From QHWK01 sp035315685 (GTDB lineage: Bacteria > Acidobacteriota > Vicinamibacteria > Vicinamibacterales > CAVVIG01), in contig DATFXR010000536.1 in NCBI GenBank assembly GCA_035315685.1, positions 1-15,027 on the forward strand: DNA of 15,027 nt. The letters are read 5' to 3'. Both the position numbers and the translations under genes were made by a program. The stretch's first letter is position 1. Every line of letters starts with the position of its first letter. Under the pieces are notes generated by a model. It worked only from the letters and a program-made list of their open reading frames with translations, made no database searches and was not told the DNA's origin. Below are positions 1 through 7,030 of the stretch, one piece after another.

Positions 1-206
1 GGCGTGGCGCCGTCGCGTTCGTTCGCCGACGCGCGTGTGTAGAGCCCGCCGATCTCGATCTGCAGCAGGCCGATGTCGACGATGTGCGTACCGTTGGTGA
101 CGTCGGGTCGATCGGGCTCGATCTGCTCGGGCGGCTGATCCTGCGCGGTCGCGCCTGTCGCGCTGACCGTCAAACAGGCGCAGACGAGCAGACCGCGCAA
201 TGTCAC
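1..206 (-). CDS. Outer-membrane barrel-like protein, N-terminal part (cut by window edge)
   Basis: Only the first 68 or so residues are in the window. I place the start at GTG 206-204, which overlaps the TGA stop of the upstream gene (205-203) as GTGA, a typical coupled start; a TTG two codons later is an alternative. The reading gives a secretion signal (MTLRGLLVCACLTVSA then TGATAQ, cleavage probably after AQ or nearby), followed by DQPPEQIEPDRPDVTNGTH and a strand-like segment ending IGGLYTRAS. The DRPD...T...PxGxxQIExG-style opening is typical of the Phenol_MetA_deg / 'transporter' outer-membrane barrel superfamily (family knowledge, from memory). It is the third gene of a regulator-barrel-barrel operon. 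The substrate cannot be told from this part. Confidence 0.7.
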   Translation of the reverse strand, partial: MTLRGLLVCACLTVSATGATAQDQPPEQIEPDRPDVTNGTHIVDIGLLQIEIGGLYTRASANERDGAT

Positions 207-949
207 CGCTTGAACGGCAGCTCGTACGAGAAGTAGGTGAGCAGCGCGGCGTTGACGTCGCCGTCACGCCGCGTAAATGGAACGGCGGCGCCGACGACGA
301 GCTGATGATCGCCGAGGTTCCAGCCGCGCCGGAATCCGGGCGAGATCGTCGCAAATTCGTCGAGGGCGACGAACGCTTCGAGCATCAGGTTGAGCATCGG
401 TGCGACACGCCAGATGCCGCTGCCGGCGAGATGCGGCGTGCTCTGCACGTCGGGCAGCCAGGTGAATCCCGCGTTGGCATGCAGGTAGAAGTCGCCGAAC
501 TGTTTGCTGGCCGGCAGGTTCACCTGCAGGCCGACCACATCGTCGCCAAGCCCGCGATCGGCGCGCCCGGTCGGCAGGATCATGCTGAACCGCGGCGAGA
601 GTGCCGGACCGCCCGGGGTCTCGGCCCGCAACTGGTACCGGTAGTTGATCAGGAGGTCGCCGAATCCGGTCGCGGAGCCGGTGTCTGCGACGGCCAGGGT
701 ATAAGAGAGCTGATGCGACACGCTGGGCACCGGCCACTCCTGCGTGAATGAAGCCGCCCACGAACCGTCGCGATCGAGCGCCCAGGTGAAGATGTTCTGA
801 AAGACGCCGCGCTCCTGGTTGAACGATTCCTCGACGAGGAACGAGTTGTCGAGGATCTCCCACCCGCGCGAGGGGTCGGGCCTCTGCGCGCGTGCCGGAG
901 CGGCCGCCAGCAGCGCAGCCAGCATGATCAACAGGATGCGGACCCGCAT
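203..949 (-). CDS. Secreted outer-membrane barrel-like protein (transporter/MetA-pathway superfamily)
   Basis: The protein has 248 residues from ATG 949. A longer frame back to 991 would add 14 residues that overlap the upstream gene and precede the signal peptide, so I reject it. Residues 1-22 are a clear signal peptide (MRVRILLIMLAALLAAAPARA, cut before QRPDP). The rest alternates amphipathic strands: SFTQEWPVP, QLSYTLAV, GFGDLLINYRYQL, SPRFSMILPTGRADRGLGDD, DFYLHANAGFTWLP, NLMLEAFVALDEF, HQLVVGAAVPFT, and ends in LTYFSYELPFKR, close to the aromatic C-terminal strand seen in outer-membrane barrels. The GFGD...YRY...P.FS..LPTG pattern resembles the Phenol_MetA_deg-like transporter family. 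Its start lies 1 nt after the stop of the DtxR-type regulator, so it is cotranscribed and probably coupled. A role in metal or small-solute passage is inference from that context. Confidence 0.75.
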   Translation of the reverse strand: MRVRILLIMLAALLAAAPARAQRPDPSRGWEILDNSFLVEESFNQERGVFQNIFTWALDRDGSWAASFTQEWPVPSVSHQLSYTLAVADTGSATGFGDLLINYRYQLRAETPGGPALSPRFSMILPTGRADRGLGDDVVGLQVNLPASKQFGDFYLHANAGFTWLPDVQSTPHLAGSGIWRVAPMLNLMLEAFVALDEFATISPGFRRGWNLGDHQLVVGAAVPFTRRDGDVNAALLTYFSYELPFKR

Positions 950-950
950 A

Positions 951-1625
951 TCAGAGTGGATCCACCTCGACGAGCAGCTTCGAGGCCGCACGGGCGCCGA
1001 TCGTGATCTGCCGGTCCTTGCGCCGCAGCATCACCGCATCGGCCGCCGCGTCCCGTGATTCGACTTCGACAGCTTCTCCCGGCTTCAGATCGTTGCTCTC
1101 GATGAAGCGCAGAAACGCGGGATCCTGATCGGCGATGCGGGTGACCTTCAGCGGAATGCCGACCGGGCACGTCAGGAGGTTCTCGAGATGCCGCGCGGTG
1201 ATCTCGCCGTCGGGGTTCGGAATCGGATCGCCGTGCGGATCGTGCGTCGGGCGGCCGAGCATCTCGTCGATCCGATCGATCAGCCGGTCCGAGACGACGT
1301 GTTCGAGCTGTTCCGCGTCGTCGTGCACTTCGGCCCAGCTCATGCCCATCACCTGGACGAGAAAGGCTTCGACCAGTCGATGGCGCCGCAGCACGAGGCC
1401 CGCGAGCTTCTCGCCGGCGGCGCTCAGGCGCACACCGCTGTACGGTTCGTAGTCCGCGAGGCCCGATTCGGCGAGCGCCTTCACCATCGTGGTGGCCGTG
1501 CCGGGCGTGACGCCGAGCGCTGCCGCCACCTGTCCCATCGGCACGAGCCGCTGATCCTCCGACAGCGCGGACTGCCCCTGATAGATGGCCTTCAGGTAGT
1601 TCTCGACCGTGCTCGACGGGAGCAT
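951..1625 (-). CDS. DtxR/MntR-family metal-dependent transcriptional regulator
   Basis: The protein has 224 residues. Residues 1-72 form the winged helix (STVENYLKAIY, recognition region ALGVTPGTATTMVKAL, wing EPYSGVRLSAAG), residues 73-145 the dimerisation and metal domain (RRHRLVEAFL, HDDAEQLEHVVSD, DPHGDPIP) and residues 150-224 an SH3/FeoA-like C-terminal domain, as in long DtxR/IdeR proteins. By position, the ancillary site is kept (H82, E86, H101). In the primary site the DtxR cysteine is Glu105, with E108 and H109 kept, and the N-terminal ligand position is Asn9 rather than Met or Asp. Glu for Cys is the MntR-like state, so manganese is a possible co-repressor, but Asn9 and the missing MntR Glu11 (Lys12 here) make this uncertain. 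It heads an operon with two barrel proteins and is divergent from ubiE, whose reading starts only 20 nt away. Confidence 0.9.
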   Translation of the reverse strand: MLPSSTVENYLKAIYQGQSALSEDQRLVPMGQVAAALGVTPGTATTMVKALAESGLADYEPYSGVRLSAAGEKLAGLVLRRHRLVEAFLVQVMGMSWAEVHDDAEQLEHVVSDRLIDRIDEMLGRPTHDPHGDPIPNPDGEITARHLENLLTCPVGIPLKVTRIADQDPAFLRFIESNDLKPGEAVEVESRDAAADAVMLRRKDRQITIGARAASKLLVEVDPL

Positions 1626-1630
1626 GGAAC

Positions 1631-1640
1631 GATATTATCC
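1631..1640. promoter_or_regulatory. Shared divergent -10 block between the regulator and ubiE
   Basis: The 9-mer GATATTATC (1631-1639) is an inverted repeat GATA-T-TATC in GC-rich surroundings. On the plus strand it contains TATTAT (1633-1638, 5 of 6 to TATAAT) followed by 6 nt and ATG 1645 (ubiE). On the minus strand it contains GATAAT (1639-1634, 5 of 6) followed by 8 nt and ATG 1625 (regulator). Transcripts starting at the usual distance would begin at or next to both start codons, so both mRNAs may be leaderless. I see no convincing -35 for either direction. This is a sequence-based prediction. Confidence 0.5.
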
Positions 1641-1644
1641 GAGA

Positions 1645-2355
1645 ATGTCGCTTCGCGACCGAATCGCGACACCCGACGGCAAGCGCCGCTACGTGCGATC
1701 ACTGTTCGCGACGATCGCGGACCGCTACGATTTCATCACCGTCGCACTCTCGTACGGGCAGGATCGCCGCTGGAAGCGGCGTCTCGTCGATCTCGCGTCG
1801 CCGCGCCAGGGTGCGCGCGCGCTCGATCTCGCCACCGGAACCGGCGACATCGCGTTCGCGCTCGCTGCGCGCGGGGCGCACGTCACCGGCCTCGACATCA
1901 CCCACCGGATGATCGAGCTGGCGCAGGCGAAGCGTGATCGGCGGAGCGCCACGTTTCTCGTCGGCGACATGCTCGCGCTGCCGTTTCCGCCGGCGTCGTT
2001 CGACATCGTCACTACCGGTTACGGCCTGCGGAACGTGCCGCGCCTCGACATCGCCATCGAGGAGATCCGCCGTGTGCTCGCGCCCGGCGGACTTTTCCTG
2101 TCGCTCGACTTCAATCGTCCCGAGAACGGCATCGTCCGGGCCGCGTATCTCGCCTACCTCACCACGGTCGGCGGTGCGCTCGGCTGGGCGCTTCACCGTG
2201 ACCCCGACACCTACCGGTACATTCCCGCGTCGATCCGCCAGTATCCCGGCGCTGCCGCCGTCGCACGGATGTTCGAGACCGCCGGCTTCCACGCGGTCCG
2301 CAGCGATCGTGTGCTCGGCGGCCTGATGGCCATTCATCATGCCGTCCGAACTTGA
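1645..2355 (+). CDS. ubiE: Demethylmenaquinone / ubiquinone C-methyltransferase family protein
   Basis: SAM-dependent class I methyltransferase of the UbiE/MenG family, 236 residues from ATG 1645. It would methylate the ring of demethylmenaquinone at the last step of menaquinone synthesis. Seen: the family opening SLFATIADRYDFITVALSYGQDRRWKR (residues 19-45), SAM motif I DLATGTGD (61-68), acidic loop GLDIT (82-86), GDMLALPF (108-115), the diagnostic YGLRNV (126-131), and the C-terminal block RYIPASIRQYPG...MF..AGF (191-215). Length is normal for the family. ATG 1624 (MERYYPRM...) is an alternative start but would lie over the regulator's start codon. ATG 1645 lies exactly 6 nt after a TATTAT -10 element. 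The start of the next gene overlaps the stop by 17 nt. Menaquinone rather than ubiquinone is inferred from the suspected phylum. Confidence 0.9.
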   Translation: MSLRDRIATPDGKRRYVRSLFATIADRYDFITVALSYGQDRRWKRRLVDLASPRQGARALDLATGTGDIAFALAARGAHVTGLDITHRMIELAQAKRDRRSATFLVGDMLALPFPPASFDIVTTGYGLRNVPRLDIAIEEIRRVLAPGGLFLSLDFNRPENGIVRAAYLAYLTTVGGALGWALHRDPDTYRYIPASIRQYPGAAAVARMFETAGFHAVRSDRVLGGLMAIHHAVRT

Positions 2356-2773
2356 TACGTCGGCGTGGTCGGGCGAGGGCACCTTCACGCAACTGCTCGT
2401 CGATCGGCTGCGCGAAGTGACCGGGATCCGCTTCGTCCGCGTGGAGGACGCGCCGGCGACGCGCTCGGAGGCGGATTACAACTTCATCAGCAACGAGATC
2501 TACGTCGCATTCGACACCATCGAGCGTCACGAGCGATCGATCCGCTTCGGCTTCCTGCCCACGACGCGCGTCGTGAGCGAGAAGGCGATGACCGTCGGCG
2601 GACTCGAAGCCGCGCTCACGACGATGACCGAGATCGGCCCGCCTGACTACGGCGACGAAGGCATGCTGCAGTATCTCCGTGCCGAGCGCATCATCCCGCC
2701 CTATCAGACACGCGGTTACAAGATCGTCGAGCTCGTTCGCATCTACGAAGTCGGCACGCCTCGACGGCAGTAA
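2339..2773 (+). CDS. Conserved-looking hypothetical protein
   Basis: A 144-residue soluble protein with no signal peptide or membrane segment; I do not recognise its family. It begins at ATG 2339 inside the last codons of ubiE (17-nt overlap), so it is translated from the same mRNA. Composition is mixed and globular: TFTQLLVDRLREVTGIRFVRVEDA (15-38), a strand-rich middle NFISNEIYVAFDTIERHERSIRFGFLPTTRVVS (48-80), a helix with repeated Thr (90-98), and a Tyr-rich end (PPYQTRGYKIVELVRIYEV). The codon use matches its neighbours and the overlap supports it being real. A link to quinone metabolism is suggested only by the overlap with ubiE. Confidence 0.7.
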   Translation: MPSELDTSAWSGEGTFTQLLVDRLREVTGIRFVRVEDAPATRSEADYNFISNEIYVAFDTIERHERSIRFGFLPTTRVVSEKAMTVGGLEAALTTMTEIGPPDYGDEGMLQYLRAERIIPPYQTRGYKIVELVRIYEVGTPRRQ

Positions 2774-2854
2774 TGGACGCACAGCATGCGTCCGAGAAGT
2801 CTCCTAGTGTGCATTGGCTGCACGGCGTGCGAGCGTGCGCAATAGCGTAGACAA

Positions 2855-5800
2855 ATGAGCCTTGTTCCCTCTCTTCTCCAGGCCATCGTCAAAGTCGATG
2901 GTGAAGCGCTGGTCATGCACGCCGGTGACAAGCCCTACGTGGTGTCGCCGAACGGTCAGCTGGACCTCGCCAGCCGGGGCCTGACGCTCGAAGCCGTGAA
3001 CGGCATCCTCGCGCAGTTGTTGCCACCTGAGATTCAGCACGCGCTCGACGAGTTCGGCGCGATTTCGTATCAGCTGCCGGCGCGTCCGGAGTTTCCGAAC
3101 GAGGATTTCACGGTTGTCGCCGCGCGAGGCGGAGACGACATCTGGGTCGAAGTCCGCCGGCGCCGCGTCGTGGACGACGACAATGTTCCCGACGATCTGT
3201 TCTCCCCGGAAATCACGCCCGTCGAGCCGGCGGCCGATGACGCACCGCCTGCGGTAATCGTTTCGTCGGTCGAGGCGACGACGCCGGTTGCGTCCGTGCC
3301 GACGCCCGATGCCGGCACGCCCGAACTTGCTCCGGCAGCCGCTCTCTCGCTCGAACCCGTCGCGGAACAGGCTTCACCTGACGTGAGCGCCGTGGTCTCG
3401 TTGGTCGGCGCAGCGCCGCCTGAGCCGGAAGCGGTTGCGCACGCCGACGAGGACGAAGAGATCGAGCTCGCGATCGAAGGCGACGACCTCACGCTGCCCG
3501 AGGAGGCGCAGCTGTTCGGTCAACCCGCGGCGGCATTCGACGACTCGGCGCTCGCGGACGGCGAGGAACAAGAGATCGACCTCGACACGGACGTCGAGGC
3601 TGACGAAGAGCCGATGGCGGCGACGTCGGCCCCGACCCCGATGGTGGCGCAGATCGCTGATGCGGTCGCGGCCGCGTCTACGGTCGCTCACGAGATGCCG
3701 CCGACGGTCGCACGGGCGGGCGAACTCGTTGCGGCGGCGGAGTCTCAGCTCGCGCTGCAAGCCGCGGGGCCGATCACGGAATCGCGCGTTGCATCCTTTG
3801 ATGCGCCCGAGCCGCTGCTGGTGCTTCCGGTTGCCGAGTCACACACAGCGGCTGAGGGGAAGGCCGCCCTCCCGGTTGCGCCGGCGGTGGAATCCGAGGT
3901 CGAGTCGGTTGCCGCCGTTGAAACTGAGTCGCTCGTCGGACTGACGGTCGTCGAAACAATCGCGCCTGCAGAAGAAATCCGCGTCGAGCCGGCTCCCGAC
4001 GTCGAGAACGAGGCGCGCACTGACGAGGCCGTCGCCGAACCGGTCGCTTCGGTAGAGCTGCAATCGCAAGAAGAGACGCATATCGAGGCCGCCGCCGAAG
4101 CCGAACTACCCGCCGCTGAAGCCATCGGGTCAGAGGACGAGACGCCCGTCGAGGCCCTCGTCGAGCTCGAATCGCAGATCGAGCCATCCGTCCTTGAATC
4201 GATCCCAGCGGAAGAAGTTCAGCACATCGAGCCGGTTGCCGAGCCGGAGTCGTCTGTCGAAGGGCCAGCGATTGAGGCGATCGCGGCAGAAGCGGCGCAC
4301 CTGGAATCGATCGTCGAGTCGATCATCGAGGCGCAGTCGCACGTCGAACAGCCTGTCGCCGAGCCGGTTTCGTCGGAAGAAGAGACTCACGTCGAGGCGG
4401 TCGCCGAAGGCGAGCCGCACGCTGACCGGCCCGTGGTCGAGGCGATCGCATCTGCAGAAGCGGCGCACCTGGAGTCGATCGTCGAGTCGATCATCGAGGC
4501 GCAACCGCATGACGAAGCGCCGGCCGTCGACGCGATCGCGTCGGCAGCGCACGTCGAACCGGTCTCGAAAGCGGCGTCGTACGTCGAACTGGCGGTGGTT
4601 GAAAAGATCGCCGCGGAAGAAGAGATCCACGTCGTCGCGTGGGCCGACGTCGAACCGGTGGCCGAAGCAATCACCTGGGAAGAAGCGGCCGAAACGATCG
4701 CGCCGATGGAAGACGAGCCGGTCGCGGAAGCGGCTGCGTTCGGCGAAGGCGCTGAGCCCGCCGCGTCCCACGCCGCTCGTTCGGCGGAGCCGGCCGAGAT
4801 CCCGCAATCTGTTTCGTTCATCGGTGACAGCGAGGAAGTGGCGGTTCCGCAGTCCGCGGTCGTGCTGCCGATCTCGCGCAGCCCGATTCGCGCCGAGCAG
4901 ACGCCACTGATCATTCCAGACGTCACCGTGCCGGGGCTCGACCGGCTGCTGCGGCTGGCGTCGGCGCGCGGCGCATCGACGCTGTATCTGTCGTCCGAAT
5001 CGCGGCCGTCAGTGCGCGTGGACGGCGAACTGCAGATCCTCGACGCCGAGCCGGTGCACGGCGCCCGCGACGTCGAGTCGCTGATGCTGACGCTGATGCC
5101 GGAGCGCAATCACGAAGCCCTCCGCACCGGCGCGCTCACCGAGTGGATCTGCGACATCGATGGCGTCGGCCGCGTCCGCTGCATGAGCTTCCGCGATCAC
5201 CTCGGGCCGGGCGGGGTGTTCCGGCTGATGCCGACGCGATCGGTGTCGGTCGAGCAGCTCGGCCTGCCGCGCCACGTGCAGTCGCTGGCGATCGAGCCGG
5301 AAGGGCTCATCCTCGTCACCGGCCCGCGCTCGAGCGGCAAGCGCACGCTGATGGCGGCGTTCGTCGACCTGATGAACCGCACGCGGCGCGATCACATCAT
5401 CACCATCGAACGCGAGATCAACATCGTCCACGAGGGCGGCCACTCGTTCATCAGCCAGCGCGAGGTGCGTGGCAACGACGACGAGATGCTGGCGGCGGCG
5501 CGCGCGGCGCTGCGCGAGGATCCGGACGTCCTCGTGATCGAGGATCTGCACACGGCGCCGCTGATGAACGTCGCGCTCGAAGCTGCGGCGTCCGGCCATC
5601 TCGTCGTCGGTGGCTTCGCCGCGCACACCGCGACCGGTGCGATCGACCGGATCATCGATCTCTACGCGCCCGAGCACCGCCGCCAGGTGCAGTTCGCGCT
5701 CGCCGACTCGGTGCGCGGCGTCATCGTGCAGGTGCTGCTGCGGAAGATCGGCGGCGGCCGGCTGGCCGCGCGCGAGCTGCTGCTGAACACGCCGGCGGTC

Positions 5801-6022
5801 TCCAGCGCGATCGCCGAAGGAAAGACCTCGCAGCTGCCGATGGCGATCGAAGGTGGCCGCCGCTACGGGATGATGCCGCTCAACGATGCGCTGATCGGGC
5901 TCGTGCAGAGCGGCAACGTCGAGGCGCGCGAAGCGTATCGCCAGTCGCCGGATCGTCCGGGCTTCGTCGCCGCGCTCACCCGGCACGGTCTGGACACGTC
6001 GTTCGTCGAACGTCTCGCCTGA
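2855..6022 (+). CDS. PilT-like type IV pilus ATPase with duplicated N-domain and very long acidic linker
   Basis: 1055 residues, about three times normal PilT length. Residues 1-105 look like a free PilT-type N-terminal domain (SLLQAIVKVDGEALVMHAGDK..., GQLD, LLPPEIQHALDEFGAISYQL). Residues about 110-682 are low-complexity Ala/Glu/Val/Pro/Ser, strongly acidic, with VAEPV/VEAIA-type repeats. Residues 683-1055 repeat an N-domain (GLDRLLRLASARGASTLYLSSESRPSVRVDGELQIL) and then carry the ATPase: Walker A GPRSSGKRT (823-831), Asp-box region ITIEREINIVH, ISQREV, Walker B region DPDVLVIEDLHT (889-900), and SGHLVVGGFAAHT (913-925) with IDRIIDL. Relative to PilT (GPTGSGKST, GHLVLATLHT) the residue after the Walker Lys is Arg830, and the histidine is shifted two places to H924. 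It may be a weak or regulatory ATPase. The start at ATG 2855 has no Shine-Dalgarno; 81 nt separate it from the previous gene. Confidence 0.88.
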   Translation: MSLVPSLLQAIVKVDGEALVMHAGDKPYVVSPNGQLDLASRGLTLEAVNGILAQLLPPEIQHALDEFGAISYQLPARPEFPNEDFTVVAARGGDDIWVEVRRRRVVDDDNVPDDLFSPEITPVEPAADDAPPAVIVSSVEATTPVASVPTPDAGTPELAPAAALSLEPVAEQASPDVSAVVSLVGAAPPEPEAVAHADEDEEIELAIEGDDLTLPEEAQLFGQPAAAFDDSALADGEEQEIDLDTDVEADEEPMAATSAPTPMVAQIADAVAAASTVAHEMPPTVARAGELVAAAESQLALQAAGPITESRVASFDAPEPLLVLPVAESHTAAEGKAALPVAPAVESEVESVAAVETESLVGLTVVETIAPAEEIRVEPAPDVENEARTDEAVAEPVASVELQSQEETHIEAAAEAELPAAEAIGSEDETPVEALVELESQIEPSVLESIPAEEVQHIEPVAEPESSVEGPAIEAIAAEAAHLESIVESIIEAQSHVEQPVAEPVSSEEETHVEAVAEGEPHADRPVVEAIASAEAAHLESIVESIIEAQPHDEAPAVDAIASAAHVEPVSKAASYVELAVVEKIAAEEEIHVVAWADVEPVAEAITWEEAAETIAPMEDEPVAEAAAFGEGAEPAASHAARSAEPAEIPQSVSFIGDSEEVAVPQSAVVLPISRSPIRAEQTPLIIPDVTVPGLDRLLRLASARGASTLYLSSESRPSVRVDGELQILDAEPVHGARDVESLMLTLMPERNHEALRTGALTEWICDIDGVGRVRCMSFRDHLGPGGVFRLMPTRSVSVEQLGLPRHVQSLAIEPEGLILVTGPRSSGKRTLMAAFVDLMNRTRRDHIITIEREINIVHEGGHSFISQREVRGNDDEMLAAARAALREDPDVLVIEDLHTAPLMNVALEAAASGHLVVGGFAAHTATGAIDRIIDLYAPEHRRQVQFALADSVRGVIVQVLLRKIGGGRLAARELLLNTPAVSSAIAEGKTSQLPMAIEGGRRYGMMPLNDALIGLVQSGNVEAREAYRQSPDRPGFVAALTRHGLDTSFVERLA
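4286..4335 (+). repeat. 50-bp direct repeat, copy 1, inside the PilT-like acidic linker
   Basis: This stretch encodes AEAAHLESIVESIIEAQ. An almost identical copy (one base different, 4306 a against 4474 g, silent) lies 168 bp downstream, which is 56 codons, so the reading frame is kept. It marks an internal duplication in the linker. Confidence 0.85.
4454..4503 (+). repeat. 50-bp direct repeat, copy 2, inside the PilT-like acidic linker
   Basis: Second copy of the repeat starting at 4286, also encoding AEAAHLESIVESIIEAQ. The 56-residue offset and near-identity at DNA level, including wobble positions, point to a recent tandem or segmental duplication rather than selection on protein alone. 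Confidence 0.85.
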
Positions 6023-6025
6023 GAT

Positions 6026-6101
6026 CTCCTCAACGCAGACGCCGCACCGATGCGAACACGCGCGAGGTGTGTTCGGATGCGGAGCGCGCCGCGTTGAGGA
6101 G
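6026..6101 (+). promoter_or_regulatory. Long imperfect hairpin between the PilT-like gene and the lipoprotein, covering one Shine-Dalgarno
   Basis: CTCCTCAACGC (6026-6036) pairs with GCGTTGAGGAG (6091-6101). Inside, CCGCA (6042-6046) pairs with TGCGG (6078-6082), and CGAACAC (6053-6059) with GTGTTCG (6069-6075), leaving a 9-nt loop. It starts 4 nt after the PilT-like stop. The 3' arm contains most of AGGAGG at 6097-6102; a second AGGAGG at 6104-6109 is outside the stem. There is no T tract, so it is either a factor-independent-like stop without T run, an RNA stability element, or a translation control. Confidence 0.6.
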
Positions 6102-6120
6102 GCAGGAGGCAGGACAGGGC

Positions 6121-6582
6121 ATGACTCGGCGAACGATGCTGGCGCTCGCAGCCGGCGCGGTGATGATGGTGCTGCCGGCGTGCAGCAGCAATAGTCCGGC
6201 GGCCCCGACCCCAACGGGTCCGTCCCAGGCGCGGATCACTGTGACGGCATCCGCGCCGCTGCTGGCGTTTTCGCCACGCGCGGGCTTTGCCTTCCGCATC
6301 ACCGTGCCGGCGACGATTTCCGAAGACGCCGGAGTCGGCGCGAACATCAACTTCGTACGCCTGCAGCAGATGTTCCGCGGCGTGGAGGTCGAGCGATCGG
6401 AAATCAGCTCGGCGGATCTGGTCGTGGCGACCGGCAGCAACCGCCTCAACGCGAACGCGACGCGGAACATCAACCTGATCTACGACGTGAACGACGGCCG
6501 TGCGACGTCCGGGATTCTCACGTTCGGATTCACCGACGACCGCGGAACCCCGCAGTCGGTCGATTTCACGGTCAGCTACTAG
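6121..6582 (+). CDS. Small lipoprotein of unknown function
   Basis: 153 residues. The N-terminus MTRRTMLALAAGAVMMVLPAC has a twin arginine, hydrophobic core and lipobox LPAC with Cys21, followed by a Ser/Pro/Thr-rich spacer (SSNSPAAPTPTGPS). It is therefore exported and lipid-anchored, possibly by the Tat route, though the RR motif is not a full match. The mature part (38-153) reads as a beta sandwich: ARITVTASAPLLAFSP, GFAFRITVPATISEDAGVGANINFVRLQ, INLIYDVNDGRATSGILTFGFTDDRGTPQSVDFTVSY. This resembles Ig-like or calcium-binding-type extracellular domains, but I cannot name a family. Strong Shine-Dalgarno copies (AGGAGG 6104-6109, AGGA 6111-6114) precede ATG 6121. Its TAG stop overlaps the stop of the converging gene within one CTAG. 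Confidence 0.85.
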   Translation: MTRRTMLALAAGAVMMVLPACSSNSPAAPTPTGPSQARITVTASAPLLAFSPRAGFAFRITVPATISEDAGVGANINFVRLQQMFRGVEVERSEISSADLVVATGSNRLNANATRNINLIYDVNDGRATSGILTFGFTDDRGTPQSVDFTVSY

Positions 6583-6998
6583 CGCTCGACGAAACCTTCC
6601 AGCTCGTTCAGCACGAACTCGAGCACGTCGCTTTCAGAGAGCGCCGCAGGCGCGCCGACCGCGCGCTCGTGTTCCGTCACACGTCGGCCGCGGCTGCGGC
6701 TGGTGTGCCCGATGACCTGCGGCTGGTCGCCGGAAGTGTCGAGGGTCAACTCGATGAAGTCTTCCGCGGCGCGATCCGACATCAACCGCACACTGCCCGA
6801 CGGCGTGAACACGGTGAACTGATAGCCTTCGGCGCGGAGGACGTTCGCGACCTGCCGGAACATCGGAACCGCGACGGTGTCGAGAAACGTCGCATACGCG
6901 CGTCCGGCCTCGTCGCCGCGCGCGCGCCGCTCCGCCGCCCGCTGCTTCGCACGCTCGATCGTGGCGAGAACTCGTTTTCTGACGTCCGCGATCTCCAT
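6579..6998 (-). CDS. Conserved-looking hypothetical protein
   Basis: A 139-residue soluble, charged protein; family not recognised. Residues 1-30 form a basic helix (RKRVLATIERAKQRAAERRARGDEAG), 31-60 a second helix (FLDTVAVPMFRQVANVLRAEG), then short strands (YQFTVFTPSGSVRLMS, DFIELTLDTSGDQPQVIGHTSRS) and a final acidic helix (LSESDVLEFVLNELEGFVER). The pattern 'helix - VFTPSGSVRL - DFIEL.LDT' suggests a small alpha/beta sensor or adaptor, but no function can be assigned. ATG 6998 has AGAGG 8 nt upstream. Its TAG stop (6581-6579) shares the palindrome CTAG with the converging lipoprotein stop. Confidence 0.75.
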   Translation of the reverse strand: MEIADVRKRVLATIERAKQRAAERRARGDEAGRAYATFLDTVAVPMFRQVANVLRAEGYQFTVFTPSGSVRLMSDRAAEDFIELTLDTSGDQPQVIGHTSRSRGRRVTEHERAVGAPAALSESDVLEFVLNELEGFVER

Positions 6999-7030
6999 TC
7001 AGCCAGCCTCTATCGCCGGGGCCATCCGCA

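Noticed and set aside
3374..4910. Several long open frames on both strands inside the PilT-like gene, rich in Arg or in Ser/Ala
   Set aside because: They are other-frame readings of the biased GAG/GTC/GCG repeats in the acidic linker; no starts, family motifs or sensible composition.
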